A stretch of DNA of 64,000 nucleotides from Eopsaltria australis (lineage: Eukaryota; Chordata; Aves; Passeriformes; Petroicidae): positions 682,001 to 746,000 of the forward strand of contig JAVTVJ010000049.1 of the NCBI GenBank assembly GCA_034509425.1. Reading direction: 5' to 3'. Positions 12,488-24,402 of the stretch are shown here, one piece after another. The position numbers and the translations under genes are program-made. Numbering within the stretch: the stretch's first letter is position 1; each line of letters begins with the position of its first letter. Below the pieces are notes generated by a model. That model was not told the DNA's origin. It ran no database searches and was given only the letters and a program-made list of their open reading frames with translations.

Positions 12488-15192
12488 GCAGATCATTGTA
12501 TGTAGCATAATTAGTATATGCATCTATAGTGACAATCATTCAGCTTGATCAAACATGATAATGCACTGTTGTAGCACTGAGAAGTTAAGATCAGTAGTTA
12601 AAGCCTTGGTGTCCTTTATGGATGTTATGAATTCTGTGTGAAATGAAGGTTCCTGTGGGGGCTATGAAAGATTGAGTGAAATCTTGTGGTATTCAAAGCA
12701 ACCAAAGCACAAAGCTATTGAAAGTTTTCTTTCTCACTTTTAGAGCTAACCAAAAGGAGACACAAAGAAAAAAATCAATGTTAAATCCTTATTCAGAGGT
12801 GTAAAAGAACTTCTCCCTGTAGTTAAGGAAGCTACCACAAAATTTTTTTCAGAAAATTAAACACAATTTTTTACTTATTTTGGAAAAAAAGGAATGTGCT
12901 AATTCTGCAGGTGTTCTGATTGAAAACAACCCTAAACTGCCATTTTCTGTCTTACATACTTTACAGAAATGAACCAATCCCACTACCAAATGGGGAACTG
13001 AACCTTTAGAGTGAGGTGCTGCACAGAAATATGCAGAATCTGTTTTGAAAGAGAATCTTTCTTGACAGGTTCAGCCTGATAAGTGAGTAATGATGTTTTG
13101 ATTAAAATAAATACAAATTGATTGGATTTGTACAGAAGGTAGTCTATTCCTCCCAACCAAGGTTGTGTCATCTTGGGATGCTCTTAGAAGCATAATAGTA
13201 GGCTTTAGGAAGCTTTGAAGTGAAAAACAAGATGTTCTGAAAAGTTCAGACACTTTTATGGCTAAGCAGCCACTGGTGGGGAGTTTACAGAATCACAGGG
13301 AGTTTTTTTGGGAAGAGTTATCTGCCCAAGGTCAAATTAAGTATGTGCCTTTTTAAACTTATTTACTTGCCATCACATAATTTGCTCAGTTTAAGAAGAA
13401 AAATAATTAAGAGAAACTAACAAGCAGAGAGGTAGGAAACCAAAGGTCGCAAGAGGTGATGGTTTTTATAATTTCTAAAGTTTGAGGAGGTTGAATAAAG
13501 AATCAGTAATAGGGGTACAGTTATGGTCATTGACTAGGAAAAACTGCTAGTATTTTCTTATTCTGTGACTATCTAATCTCATGATTTATCTTTGTATCTT
13601 CCTGTGTGTGACATCAACCCATTTGTCATTGCTACTTTTACTGCTTTTTGTTGTCTTTTGTTTATCTTCTTTCAGAAACAGTCTTGAGTTTTGCATTGGT
13701 TTTAATCCTTTCCTTTCTTTCTCTTCTCACATCATTCTGTTCTTCAGATGGTGGGCAATTAGCTTTGATACATGCCTATATTTGCTTATATTGATTTTAT
13801 TATTTTAATATTAAGGGAGATGTGGCAAAAGTTTTCAGAGTAGCAATCTAATGGTGACATGGTTACATTTAAGGAGCTTGATACGCTTTGCAGAAACTCG
13901 TAATGTTTTGAAAATACCCCAAAAAACTTTGAACCATTGGAACCAAATATTTCCCAATATGTTATTGCATGTTGAAATACAAGGTTAGTGACTCCCAACT
14001 TCTCAAATGTGTAACTCTGTGTGTATGCTTTTGTATGTACTTTACAATTGTTCTGTTCACTTTTCAGGAATCTCTGTAAGTTTTGAACAGTAGCATTGAA
14101 TATTGTGCTGGCAACTCTCCAGATGCCCGAGGGTAGCAAAAATTAGCATGTTTATTTGAATTATTTTACATTTCTAACACATCTATTTGAATTCTCCATT
14201 AGATACAAATGAGACTTTATCATTAATGCATTAAGAGCTTTCACTATGTAGTAGTGGATGGAAAAAAAGGGAAGAAAAGAGAGAGAGTATGGTTATTGTC
14301 TTTGAAAGCTTTGCTGTGTATTTTTTGTCTCTCTGGTGGTTTTGTAGCAGCTAAAAACAAACAAACAAGCCAACCAAAAAATATAGAAGTGTATCTTTGA
14401 AAAAATGCTATAGGTGGTATTGATGATGATTTATCTTCCATTTTTTTCCTCGTTTAATTTTTTTCTTTCATCTACAGTATCTCATTTTGCCTCTGTTGAA
14501 CAGTTTGTCTTCCTCACCTCTCCTAATGACTTTCTTACTCCTTGGGTTTTCTTTTGTTTTTCTTAATATGTTTCTCTATGACTGTTGCAGAAATGTTTAT
14601 ATAAAGGTATGTTAGGTCAGTTGGAGAGCTCCTCCCAAACTAGGGCTGCAGGTCATATAAGCAAAGGACCCTAAACTATCTATGACTTTGCATGAGATCT
14701 GAAGGCCCCAAGCTCTTTCTCACAACCTTTATTACAAATGCTACTTAACAGAAAAAAATAACCAATTGATTTTTGTCTGTAAATCCATATTTTATAAAAG
14801 TTTGGTGGTGCGTATAATGTGTATCATAGAAGCTTTATGTATACAGAGAGAAACCATTAACTTTGTAATATCTATGTTAGCAATGTAAAATTCTTTATGA
14901 AAACTTTGCTTTTTACTAAACTATTTTTAAGCCAAACAGTGTGGCCACAAGTGATAACAGATATTGCTGATTTGAGGTAAAATATCAAACATTGCTGCAA
15001 AGAAAGTGCAAATAATATTTTGCTAATGTCAATTTTCTTTATCTCACCTCGTATATCTAATTATGGGTGAAAGAGAAGTAAGTCCACTTTTCATGTAAGG
15101 TTATTAACTTGACAGTGTCCCTTTAAGTTGTGAGGATGTGCAGAGTAGCTAGGAATGTGAGATACTGTAGGGTACCAAATGTGTGATGTGAT

Positions 15193-15205
15193 GTTGCTAG
15201 GCAAC
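15193..15205 (+). promoter_or_regulatory. RFX X-box-like site
   Basis: GTTGCTAGGCAAC fits the X-box pattern bound by RFX factors (RYYNYY, 1-3 spacer, RRNRAC) with a one-base spacer. The two half-sites GTTGC and GCAAC are exact reverse complements. Nearby, at about 15238-15282, there is an E-box CAGCTG and two copies of TGACAG or its reverse complement, which are TALE-type half-sites. The block could be a regulatory element. No promoter or exon is visible next to it, so it would be distal. Confidence 0.4.
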
Positions 15206-15899
15206 TCTCTTATTGTTTTAAACAAACCACATAGAGCTGGCAACAGCTGTCAAAGCTCTTGGCTCTTGACAGTAACACAGACCTCAAAAGAACTTAGAAC
15301 AAAGACCTTCCAAAATAAGCTCTAATATATAATGCAATCCCATAGTGCTAGCAAATATGTGAACCTATTTGTTAAGTTAGCAGATACAGTTATCTTTTAC
15401 AGTTCTATTTTACAGCCAAATATTTCATGACAACTATGTAATTTGTTTAAATGTATTAAAAAGAAACCCCTGTTAGTACATCAATTTGCCTTTTTAAAAG
15501 TATGCCTTTCACAGCTGCCAATAGTAGCAGATCTGTTTGCATGTGTTCAGTGAGCATCATATGTGTGCAGTCAAGAAAAGCAAAATGTTACATAGAGAAT
15601 AACCAGGTGTATATGTTTGTGGATTTTTTTCCTTTTCTCTGCTGTTGAATTGTGTATATTTTGACATGTCAGAAACAGAGGTGAGATAATTCTTTTTATT
15701 ATTACAGTCCATAAATATAGATTGAGGTGTAGCATGCTAACACCTATTAATATGGCAAAGCTTTTAAAACACCAACCCCCAAGATTTCAAAAGAGAGCCC
15801 AGATCTGTACTGAAATAACCCAAGACCTGTCAAATTTTTCACACTAGGAGATAAGTAGGTTTATAAACAGCCTCTTATCTGGAAATACATCTGGAGCGT

Positions 15900-16250
15900 G
15901 AAAAATAGAGAGTAGCTCCTTACAGGTTTTCCACTTCCTCCTGGCTGCTCGAAAACAAACCAGCTTAAATCCAGCAGCGGGGCAGTGCTGAGCTTCTGCT
16001 AATATTCCTGTCGTAGTGCAGCATCACAGTTCACATGCAGCATCCCATGAGCTTGTCTGGCTGGCTGTTGCATTATTCACACCCCAGCAGAGTGCAGGTG
16101 AAGTCAGCGTCTGAGTGTCCGGGTGTTCTCCTCATTGCTGTGTGAATGATCTCACCACCACACTGCTGGCAGGAGCCTTGCTTTAGCTCTGCCTGTAATT
16201 GTTCAGTTTTCTCTGTTCTGGTCAACAAAATGCAGACTTGAATGTCTAGC
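15900..16250. other. GC-richer non-repetitive block
   Basis: Base composition rises clearly above the neighbouring sequence, with repeated GCAG, GCTG and CACC words and a handful of CpGs. It has no open frame of note and no resemblance to CR1 or an LTR that I recognise. It could be a conserved regulatory element or an old unrecognised repeat. Confidence 0.3.
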
Positions 16251-19200
16251 TAGTTAAAGCTGTCACAGGAATCTTCTGAGCTCTAGAGACTCTGTGGCAA
16301 AATGAATGTTTAAATATAGAGAACAACTGTTTTTCAAGTTGCTGCTCACCCTACAAATGACAGAGCAGCAGAGATTAGGCTTGACTGCTCTAGACCCTAG
16401 AATGTATGCTTTTCTATTTTGTTTGATGTTTTTCTCTCTATCTATGCAGTTAAGATTTTAATTCCACCCTGAAGGGAGAAATTTTTCCAATATAAATTTT
16501 GTCAAACGTCAGCCTTGTCTTTTGGAAAATTTCGGAGCATAAAAATAGCTCAGTGGTTCAGACTATGAATCTGTGTAGCATGATATACTGACTCTAAGGC
16601 GTGCATATACTGATGCCTGAAGAATAAAAAACAGTGTAAGGAGATATAAAACTGCCTCAAGGTATTCTCTTGTTCTCTGACTGTGTCTTAGCTAACAGGA
16701 TTTATCATTTAGATATTTAGGCATTTAGTGTTGATATGGTTCCTGTTGAGTAACATTTAATAATTCATCTTGCACACACTTCCTCTGAATCCACAAAACT
16801 CTCTTCATCCACAATATCTTCTGGCTAGGAGTTACACAGTTCAGTGTAGCACTGTGCAATGAATCACAGCCTTTTGTTTGTTCCAAGCCTGCATCTCTTA
16901 GTTTCACTTGATCATGCCCAGTGCTCATGGAGACAGAGGCAGTGAATAATCTAGTCAGCTCTCTACCATGTCTATGCAATTTATGTTTTTGTAGGCTTCT
17001 AAGTCCTCTTTACTCAAATTGAACAATCCTGGGCTAATTAGTTGTTCATATGGAAAGTGTTACTTACCTTTGCTTGGATTTTGCAGTTCTCTTCTGTTCT
17101 TTTTGGGAATGAGAGGGAAGGATATTCACTGGGTACAAGAAGGATATTTTTTACTGTAATGTAATTTTTTCCCCATTTTTCTTTCATAGTAATTCCTGGA
17201 ATTTATGTTGCTTTTTTTGACTGCTGCCTAGTACTAGTCCACTGTTGATCATGACAAATTGCTGTTTTCCCACCCCAAGCAATTTCATTAGAAAAATAAT
17301 GTTCAATTCTTCCCCCCAGTACAGATTTATCACTTTTCCAGACACTTTCTCTGACAACAGCCAATCTTAACTGTTCATTTGTTGTTTTCTCCAGTTTCAA
17401 AAACAGTGAAACATTTTTTTAAAAAATTAGGTATTGATTGAGGGAAGAAGAGGTCATCCAAATGTCTTTATCTGTCTACTGCTATCTGTGAAGCAGGGTT
17501 TTCCCTTAGTGGGATCAAATGGAGGGCAACAATTCAACCTGAAGTCTCTGTGGGAAAGTTACAGAATATTTGAACATCTGCTTTGAGAACCTTCTTGAAA
17601 AATAACCAGGCACAATAGAAGAGGAACATGTGTGCTGCACACTGAAGACCACTGGTAATACTACTGGCACAACCAAAAGAGTAAAATACTCAAATAAGTT
17701 ATATGGACATTCTCTATTTAATAATATATGTCATTTTACATTTTAAAAATAATAATATAGTAGTTATGAAACTATAGATAGGCAAATGATCACTATGATG
17801 TTAAAGCTCATGGAAATTTAAGTGCCCTGAAAATTAAGCAGAAAATATCAATATATAATAATGTTTTCTCTGTTGTTTATTTGGAACTAATACTTTGGTA
17901 TTCGCATTGTGTTTCTGCAGGGAGATAATTAAGCAAACAGAAAAAAAAAATGGAAAAAATTACCACAATTCTTATGTAATGAAAGGATGGCTATCACCAG
18001 ATGCTCTCCCAATATTAATCAGAACCTATTTTTCAGGCCTGCTGAAAAACAGAGTTCTGCTTCATCCCTTGGTTTTGGGTCACCAGCATGGACAGTTGTG
18101 TTGCAAATTCTGGTGTATTACTGGGGTCTGTCTGCATTGCTGTTGCATGAGTTGGCAGGCTGATAGACAAGAAAATGTATTTATGGTTTTAATCCTCTAC
18201 TATTAGTGTTATGCCTATAGATGTGTCAAGTCAGCGAATGTTGATTTTATGGCCTGTGTCATGTGAGGGCCCTGTTTTCCCTATGCTAGGTGAGACCATT
18301 TCCAAATGTATTTCAGTTTAGTCCTTTTATAGAAGTTGAAAAAGATTTTTCTATCACTTTTGCTTCTGTGATGCAAAGATACCTTATATGGGGCTTAAGG
18401 TCTAGGCTTCTGACTTTGAAGGACTGGTTACATAAACGAAAGATTGAAAAGGATCACAGGCTAATCTCTCTGAGAAATTTCTCCAGTTTTAAGACCCTGA
18501 GCTTATGGTCAATAAGGGGAAAAAATTAATCTAAAAACATCAAGTTACATTTATGTCTGCAGTCCTTTTACTGATCCAGTTTTCTATTTCCCAGCATGAG
18601 TTAGCATCAACATTAATACATCCATCTCAGGAAAAGATGTACAAGGTGACACTTTAGCCATTATACTACTAGCAAGATTTGTTGTTTTAATACCTTTTAT
18701 TCATTTCTGTCATGGTTATAAAAAATGAAGACTGGTAGTATTAAGCTGTGAAATACATTTTTTTTTGCCCAGAGCACATACAACATTACACATTGTCAAA
18801 CTAAAGCTTGATAAGTAGTTGTAAATTTCATGACATGGAAAAATTGCATGAGCTCAAGTATCTTTTTCACAGGTTGAATTATCAACTAATGATCATCTGC
18901 CAAATTCTATTTGAAAATATTTACATTTCCTTATACAGAGTTTTCAACAACTGCATCTTTTCCATTGGGTTAAGTAACACTTCCCTGTGCATGCAAATCC
19001 TGCTTAATGTAAGAGAAATTGTGTGAATAAACTATCCTGCTTTCTCAAGTCGTGTGAGCTATTAGTATAAATATCTAAACTCTTAAGATTTAACTAAAAA
19101 AATCAAAAGGACATCTATGGCTCATACAGGATATTGTGCATTGTAAACTTGTAAAATTAGAAAAATTCTGAGTAACATATAATTAACTTTGGGTGAAGGG

Positions 19201-19592
19201 TAACTCAGTACACTCAGAAACTTACTGCTTCTATTATAATAATGGAAAGAAACTTCAGCTATTTACCCTTATGTACTTTGTAGATATCAATAAAAACTTT
19301 AAAATGTTAATTGTGTTGGTAGTCTATTGGTAGGAAATAAGGAACAAACCAGAACATACTTGTGTCTCCACAGCATTTTTATAGTTAGATGGTTACAACA
19401 GCTCAAGACAGTTTCCCCATAAACATTACTAATACCCAGAGACAGAAGGGTACCATTTAATGTGATGCAGGGCTATATTTGGCTTAGTTATGTTCCATTT
19501 CTCTACATGCTATCCCTGAGCGAATTGCTTTTTCAAAGTAGGAATTTGTGTCAAAAAAGCTTGCAAAATCACAGCCTGAAATGTCCTTTTCT

Positions 19593-19608
19593 AAAAAAAA
19601 AAAAAAAA
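19593..19608. repeat. A16 homopolymer
   Basis: Sixteen A in a row are followed by GAAAAAG. There is no recognisable retrocopy body upstream. Confidence 0.85.
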
Positions 19609-19999
19609 GAAAAAGTCGTAGGAGCCAAGAAACATCAAAGGATCAAGTTTGCAATTACGGCAAAACTGTAGAAAAAAACAGTATGTAAATCTGCTGTTTA
19701 CAAATGTACAGCGATGTGAGGAAACTTACCTATCTCTGGGGTGCTGTGGTTCAGCAGAGTAAAGATTTAGCTCTTCAGCTCTTCACAGCTCATTTTACTT
19801 CTGAGACAGTACTGTGACAGAGCAGTTCAACAGACTAATTACACTATTTTGCATGCAAGTGGTGAAATGCGTAGGTAAATGCTGATTTACCACATTAGCA
19901 CTTCAGAGAGAAGTGATTTTTTTGAGGATGGAAAATGGAATGAATAAGAGCATATCAGATTTTATTTTTAATCTCGGTTTTTCACCAGGATCATTAGGA

Positions 20000-20061
20000 A
20001 CCTTCTAGTTCCAATTGCCGATATTGACGTACTGAGTTAATCCATGCCGTATCTAGAAGGT
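20000..20061. repeat. small inverted repeat, 9-bp arms
   Basis: ACCTTCTAG at 20000-20008 is the exact reverse complement of CTAGAAGGT at 20053-20061. The 44-base spacer contains three CpGs, unusual for this CpG-poor DNA. The size could suit a stem-loop or a tiny MITE remnant, but no target-site duplication was seen. Confidence 0.4.
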
Positions 20062-21227
20062 GTTGATTGCTTTGTTCAAATTTAGTGAAACTACAGCAGC
20101 ATGAATTTTCACCTGTTCTTCAAAAGCTCATTCATCTCCCTGGATGCCTAAAATGCTTACCCTTCTTCAGAGCTGCTAGTATTGAACTCTTTAGACTAAA
20201 GAGGGCTTGGGTATGCTAATCAGATATCCATCTGCAAATACTCTACCCAGCAGCAGAGAGTAAAGAGTGAGCCTGAAGATCTCCAGCACTTAGGGCATGA
20301 GTAGCCACAGCAGTAAAACCATTAAAGTTGAAAACATGGGTGTTTGTATGCCAAAGTACTGCTGAAACTCCAGAGATACATCTATGCTGTTTTGAATTTT
20401 TGTCCTATATTCTTATTTTTATCTGCTTGGTTCAAAACAGTGACAGTTAGACATTTGCTAGTGGGAGCCCAATAAGGGACAAACCATGGAGAAATAAAAT
20501 GTCAAAATGCAAATAGTTTTTATTTTGAGCATTCTTTCAAATTAAAATGGTTCATTTTCCCTAGGATTAACTGTAAGTACTGAATCTAAAAAAGAGGCTG
20601 TTAGCAAAATAAAATAAGTAAAGAAAGAAATTCCCAATGTTTGGATGGACAAATAGAGGAGGACTTAGGAGAAAAAACTTATAGAAGGAGGGTGAATGTA
20701 TTTTTCCCATTCTGATGAAGATAAATTAGAGAGTGATCAGTTGAGTTGGTTTGCTGAATAGGGAGGTTGGTTTGCTGAGCTTCTGAATAGGGAGTGAAGT
20801 GACAAAAGGAAATATCAAGATGTATTGTCATATTGATTCTTTGTTATTAAATCAGGATTTCTGAGAAATAAATGTAGTTATTTTCTTCAAAACAATTACT
20901 TATAAGTCTTTACAATGTCAGAGGATGTTGAAAGACAAATATTAAGTGCTCTGCATGGCTACATCTCAAAGAGCTAATTTGGATCACGTGGCCTTAAATA
21001 GCATAAGGTTTGAGAAGCCAAGTCTGTCATGTACTAGTGCATTTGAGCAGAACGTTTTTGTGACACCTTGTCCTTAATGGCATTATTATCCCTTGGTACT
21101 AAATGCCTTTTAAAAATCTGGCACTTGCTGCTTGATGAGTCATCACAGAAGCCAGAGAGATGGAGAGTGTGAAGCATGCTTCCTAAACGTACTGACACCA
21201 ATTTCCCTCTTATCCTGGTTATTCCTT

Positions 21228-21270
21228 GTTGTTTGTTTATTTGTTTGTTGTTTTTTTGGGGGGCTTGTTT
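21228..21270. repeat. TTTG-rich simple repeat
   Basis: An irregular run of TTG and TTTG units passes into T7G6. It is low-complexity sequence with a composition like the tract at the left end of the window. Confidence 0.75.
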
Positions 21271-23514
21271 GATAGTTCTTTTTTTTCCAGGAGTAAGGGG
21301 TTGTAGAACCAATATGTGTATTAATAACTACAGAGGGAAAATCACTAAAGAGGGTCTCACGAGTGCTGAGAGAAAGACCTGATAAAAGATCTTTACCTCA
21401 CTGTCTAATATTGCATTTGAAGGATTCCAAGAGCAGTATGAGGGCACAGTCTCCTGGTTTCATTTACTCTTAGTCTAGCCAGTGTATTTATTGACTCCCA
21501 TTAAATACGTCATTATTTGCACACATGTAAATTAAAGCAAACCAAAGCCCTTTATTTCTAGTTGTTTATTGACGTCTCTGGTTGACACTGAAACAGGGGG
21601 GATGAAATAAAGCATGTCAGCTACTTGAGGATAACAGAACATGTGCTGCTGCAGGATGATTTCATTGCCTTTTACTGCCTAAAAGCCTGTAACTAAGCAT
21701 TGCAATCATTCTGGGCACTTACCAGTTAGGCTCTGCTGGGCTGGTACTTTACCAGAGAAAACTGATATAAGCTATGCTGTTCTAAATCTCAACCTTTCAA
21801 AAATATGAAACCTACAGAAGAGAGACTATTAATAACCCTGGGATACATATTTTGAAATGAATCATTATACACTTCTAGGAGCATATTGGTTACCATTTCT
21901 GCCATATGTTTATTCATTCTTGATCCACATCCATCTGGCACAGGAATCTGTCAGAATGTGTTGAAAAGTGATTTGAAAGATCTTAAGAGCCAAGTGCAAA
22001 TTTGTACTCTGGCTTGTGTAGACTACAGGAAAAAAAGCCTTTTTCAAAATTCAGTGTAGTATTTTAAATTAAATAGATTGCACATCTTTAAAAATTGTCA
22101 TTGAACAAACTTAAAAAGAAGTTGAAGTGATTAATTAGCTATATTCTTTGAATCACTATTTGAAAAGCAAATAAGAGTAACTTGAAAGTGTCTGGGCATT
22201 TCTCAGAGCCGAGCAGCCTTGTCTTTCCTTTTAGTTAGTATATAAAAATAATATTTGATATTTGGATTTAAATATTTAAGAGAAAGTTTTTTCTTTGCAG
22301 AGGAATATCAGGATATAAAATTAAAAATGGTAATATTTTTTCCATTTGCCAATTAACTTGAAACTAGAATTGACTAATCTATATACAGGCTTGTATTTTA
22401 ATGTATATGTACTATAGAACAAAGTTAGATCTTTTTCGCTGATGGAGTTCCAAAAATCCTTTCTTATGGTCAGTTCAAGTTAATCAACATTTTTTAGCAG
22501 ACACATGTATTTTGTATTTAATTTCTATGTTCTCCATTCTGCATAGAGAGATGTTATTGGACTAAGTCCATTCAAGCTTAAAGAAGTGAACTTAATTTAT
22601 TGGCAGGGATTTAAAAAAGTTTTTAGGAAATGTAGCTAAATAACAAGTGATTTGCAATACATGCGGTTTATGGTATTAGAGAACTTGAATTTTTCATGTT
22701 TGATAAATTGGATTTGTGTTGGCATTTAGAATTCATAGAGTTCAGATGTTTCCCTGATTTGGGGGGTTTTTGCTTTGAATAACAGAAAAAGCACAGTGTG
22801 TTCATGGTCATTGCAAACATTTTCACAGATCTAATGAATAACTAAAGAAAGTTTGTCTATCTAAGGTACTAAGATTTTGGAATCATGAGAAGAGTTCGAA
22901 CATGAAGTGCTTTATTGAGGAACTCCCAGAAGAGGACCTTTCATGATAAGAAGTCTAGAACTGGAGGTGCTTTGTGATGAGACAGCTTTTGTCAGAAGGA
23001 CTTACCTAGTCAGTTTGCCTCTTATTAGTTTCAGAAACATTGTCTAAACTATGTATTTGTGTTTGCAGGATCCACGTTACACCTGGCATTCACTGCAAAA
23101 GTAATACTCAAAGTAATTAATTGAAGACCTGAATGTAAGAAAGTATTATTAAGAATAATTAAATTAAAAAATAATTTTACTGGTCCAAAAAATTGAGGAC
23201 CTCGAGTGTATTATTTTCTATTAACTGGCACAGGAGTTCTGCCTGAAGAACAGAAAGGCAGGTGTCTGTTCTGTGAGCGTGCTACATGTTTGCTTACAGG
23301 ACAGCCAGGGATAGGACAGTAGCAGTGACAAGTTTTTAGATCATTTAAGGACTATTTATACCTAGAGTCTCTCACTGCCATACTTGAAACTGAGCTCAGG
23401 AATAGAATAAGGCCATATTTCCATCCCCACTGCTGAGTTAACAAACAGCTAAAAACTGTATTTACATTTCTTATGTTTTTCTGAGAAATAAAAATGCTTC
23501 AGGAATCCTATGTG

Positions 23515-24402
23515 AATTAGCATTTGAGGACGACACCAAGTTGGGTGAGAGTGTCAATCTGCTGGAGGGTAGGAAGGCTGTGCAGAGGAACCTGGACTGC
23601 CTGGATCAATGGGATGAGGCCAACTCTGTGACACTTATCAAGACTACATACTTTGGCTGCAAAACCCCATACAGCACCACAGGCAGGAGGAAAAGTGCCT
23701 GGAAAACTGCCCAGTGGAAAAGGACCTGGAGGTGCTGGTCAGCAGCAGCTGAACATGAGCCAGCTGTGCCCGGGTGGCCAAGAAGGCCAATGGCATCCTG
23801 GCCTGTATCAGCAATAGTGTGGCCAGCAGGACCAGGGCAGAGATTGTCCCCCTGTACTCAGCACTGGTGAGGCCTCACCTCAAATCCTGTGTTCAGTTCT
23901 GGGTCTTTCATTCCAAGAAGGACACTGAGGTGATGGAGTGAGAAACTTCTCTGGATGCTGCCCCAGAGAATGGCAATGAGGTTGGTGAAGGGTCTGGAGC
24001 ACAAGTCCTGTGAGAAGCAACTGAGGGAGTTGGGGCTGTTTAGCTTGGGGAAAAGGAGGCTCGGAGAGACTTTATCACTCTCTACAGCTGCCTGTAAGGA
24101 GGCTGTATCCAGGTGGGGGTTGGTCTCTTCTCCCAGGCAACCAGTGACAGAACAAGAGGACATAATCTAGAGCTGCACCAAGGGAGGTTTAGGTTGGACA
24201 TTAGGAAGAATTTCTTCACAAGAAGGGTGATTAGATATTGGCTACCCAGGGAGGTGGTGGACTCACTGCCCCTGAAGGTGTTTAAAAAAGCACTGATGTG
24301 GCACTCAGTGCCATGGTCTAGTTGACATGGTAGTGTTCAGTCATAGGCTGGACTCGGTTATCTCAGAGGTCTTTTCTAACCTAAGTGATTCTGTGACTGT
24401 GA
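23515..24402 (+). mobile_element. CR1 LINE, 5'-truncated copy with RT C-terminal part and 3' UTR
   Basis: This is the longest CR1 copy in the window, in sense orientation. It starts at the reverse-transcriptase active-site box: codons from 23520 read A-F-E-D-D-T-K-L-G, against the usual F-A-D-D-T-K-L of CR1. It continues through the RT C-terminal region (recognisable words include the KDLEVLV-like block near 23722 and the [14 protein letters not shown] block near 23780, in shifting frames). It then runs through the 3' UTR (GGGAGTTGGGGCTGTTTAGC, then ATTAGGAAGAATTTCTTCAC) and ends at the characteristic tail GGTCTTTTCTAACCTAAGTG followed by ATTCTGTGACTGTG. Frameshifts and stops make it a dead copy. 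Several open frames on both strands between 23541 and 24325 are fragments of this element. Confidence 0.95.

Larger units (their letters stand above)
11378..23514. other. unique AT-rich non-coding stretch, no gene recognised
   Basis: Twelve kilobases without a recognisable exon or major repeat. The longest open frame (minus strand, 13786-14139, 117 codons) has no domain I recognise and no flanking splice logic. Minor contents include a CCAA run near 12470-12487, an AAAC run near 14354-14378, a possible MIR-core match near 13310-13345, and an RFX X-box-like site at 15193-15205. There is also a GC-richer block at about 15900-16250, A16 at 19593-19608, a 9-bp inverted repeat at 20000-20061, and a TTTG-rich run at 21228-21270. 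No CpG island is present. Confidence 0.65.

Noticed and set aside
13786..14139. 117-codon minus-strand open frame
   Set aside because: No recognised domain, no splice-site context, and its length is within what chance gives in 64 kb. It is not reported as a gene.
23056..23095. TTTGCAG followed by a short open stretch ending in TAA, considered as a terminal exon
   Set aside because: Only 12 codons long, no poly(A) context and no upstream exon to join.
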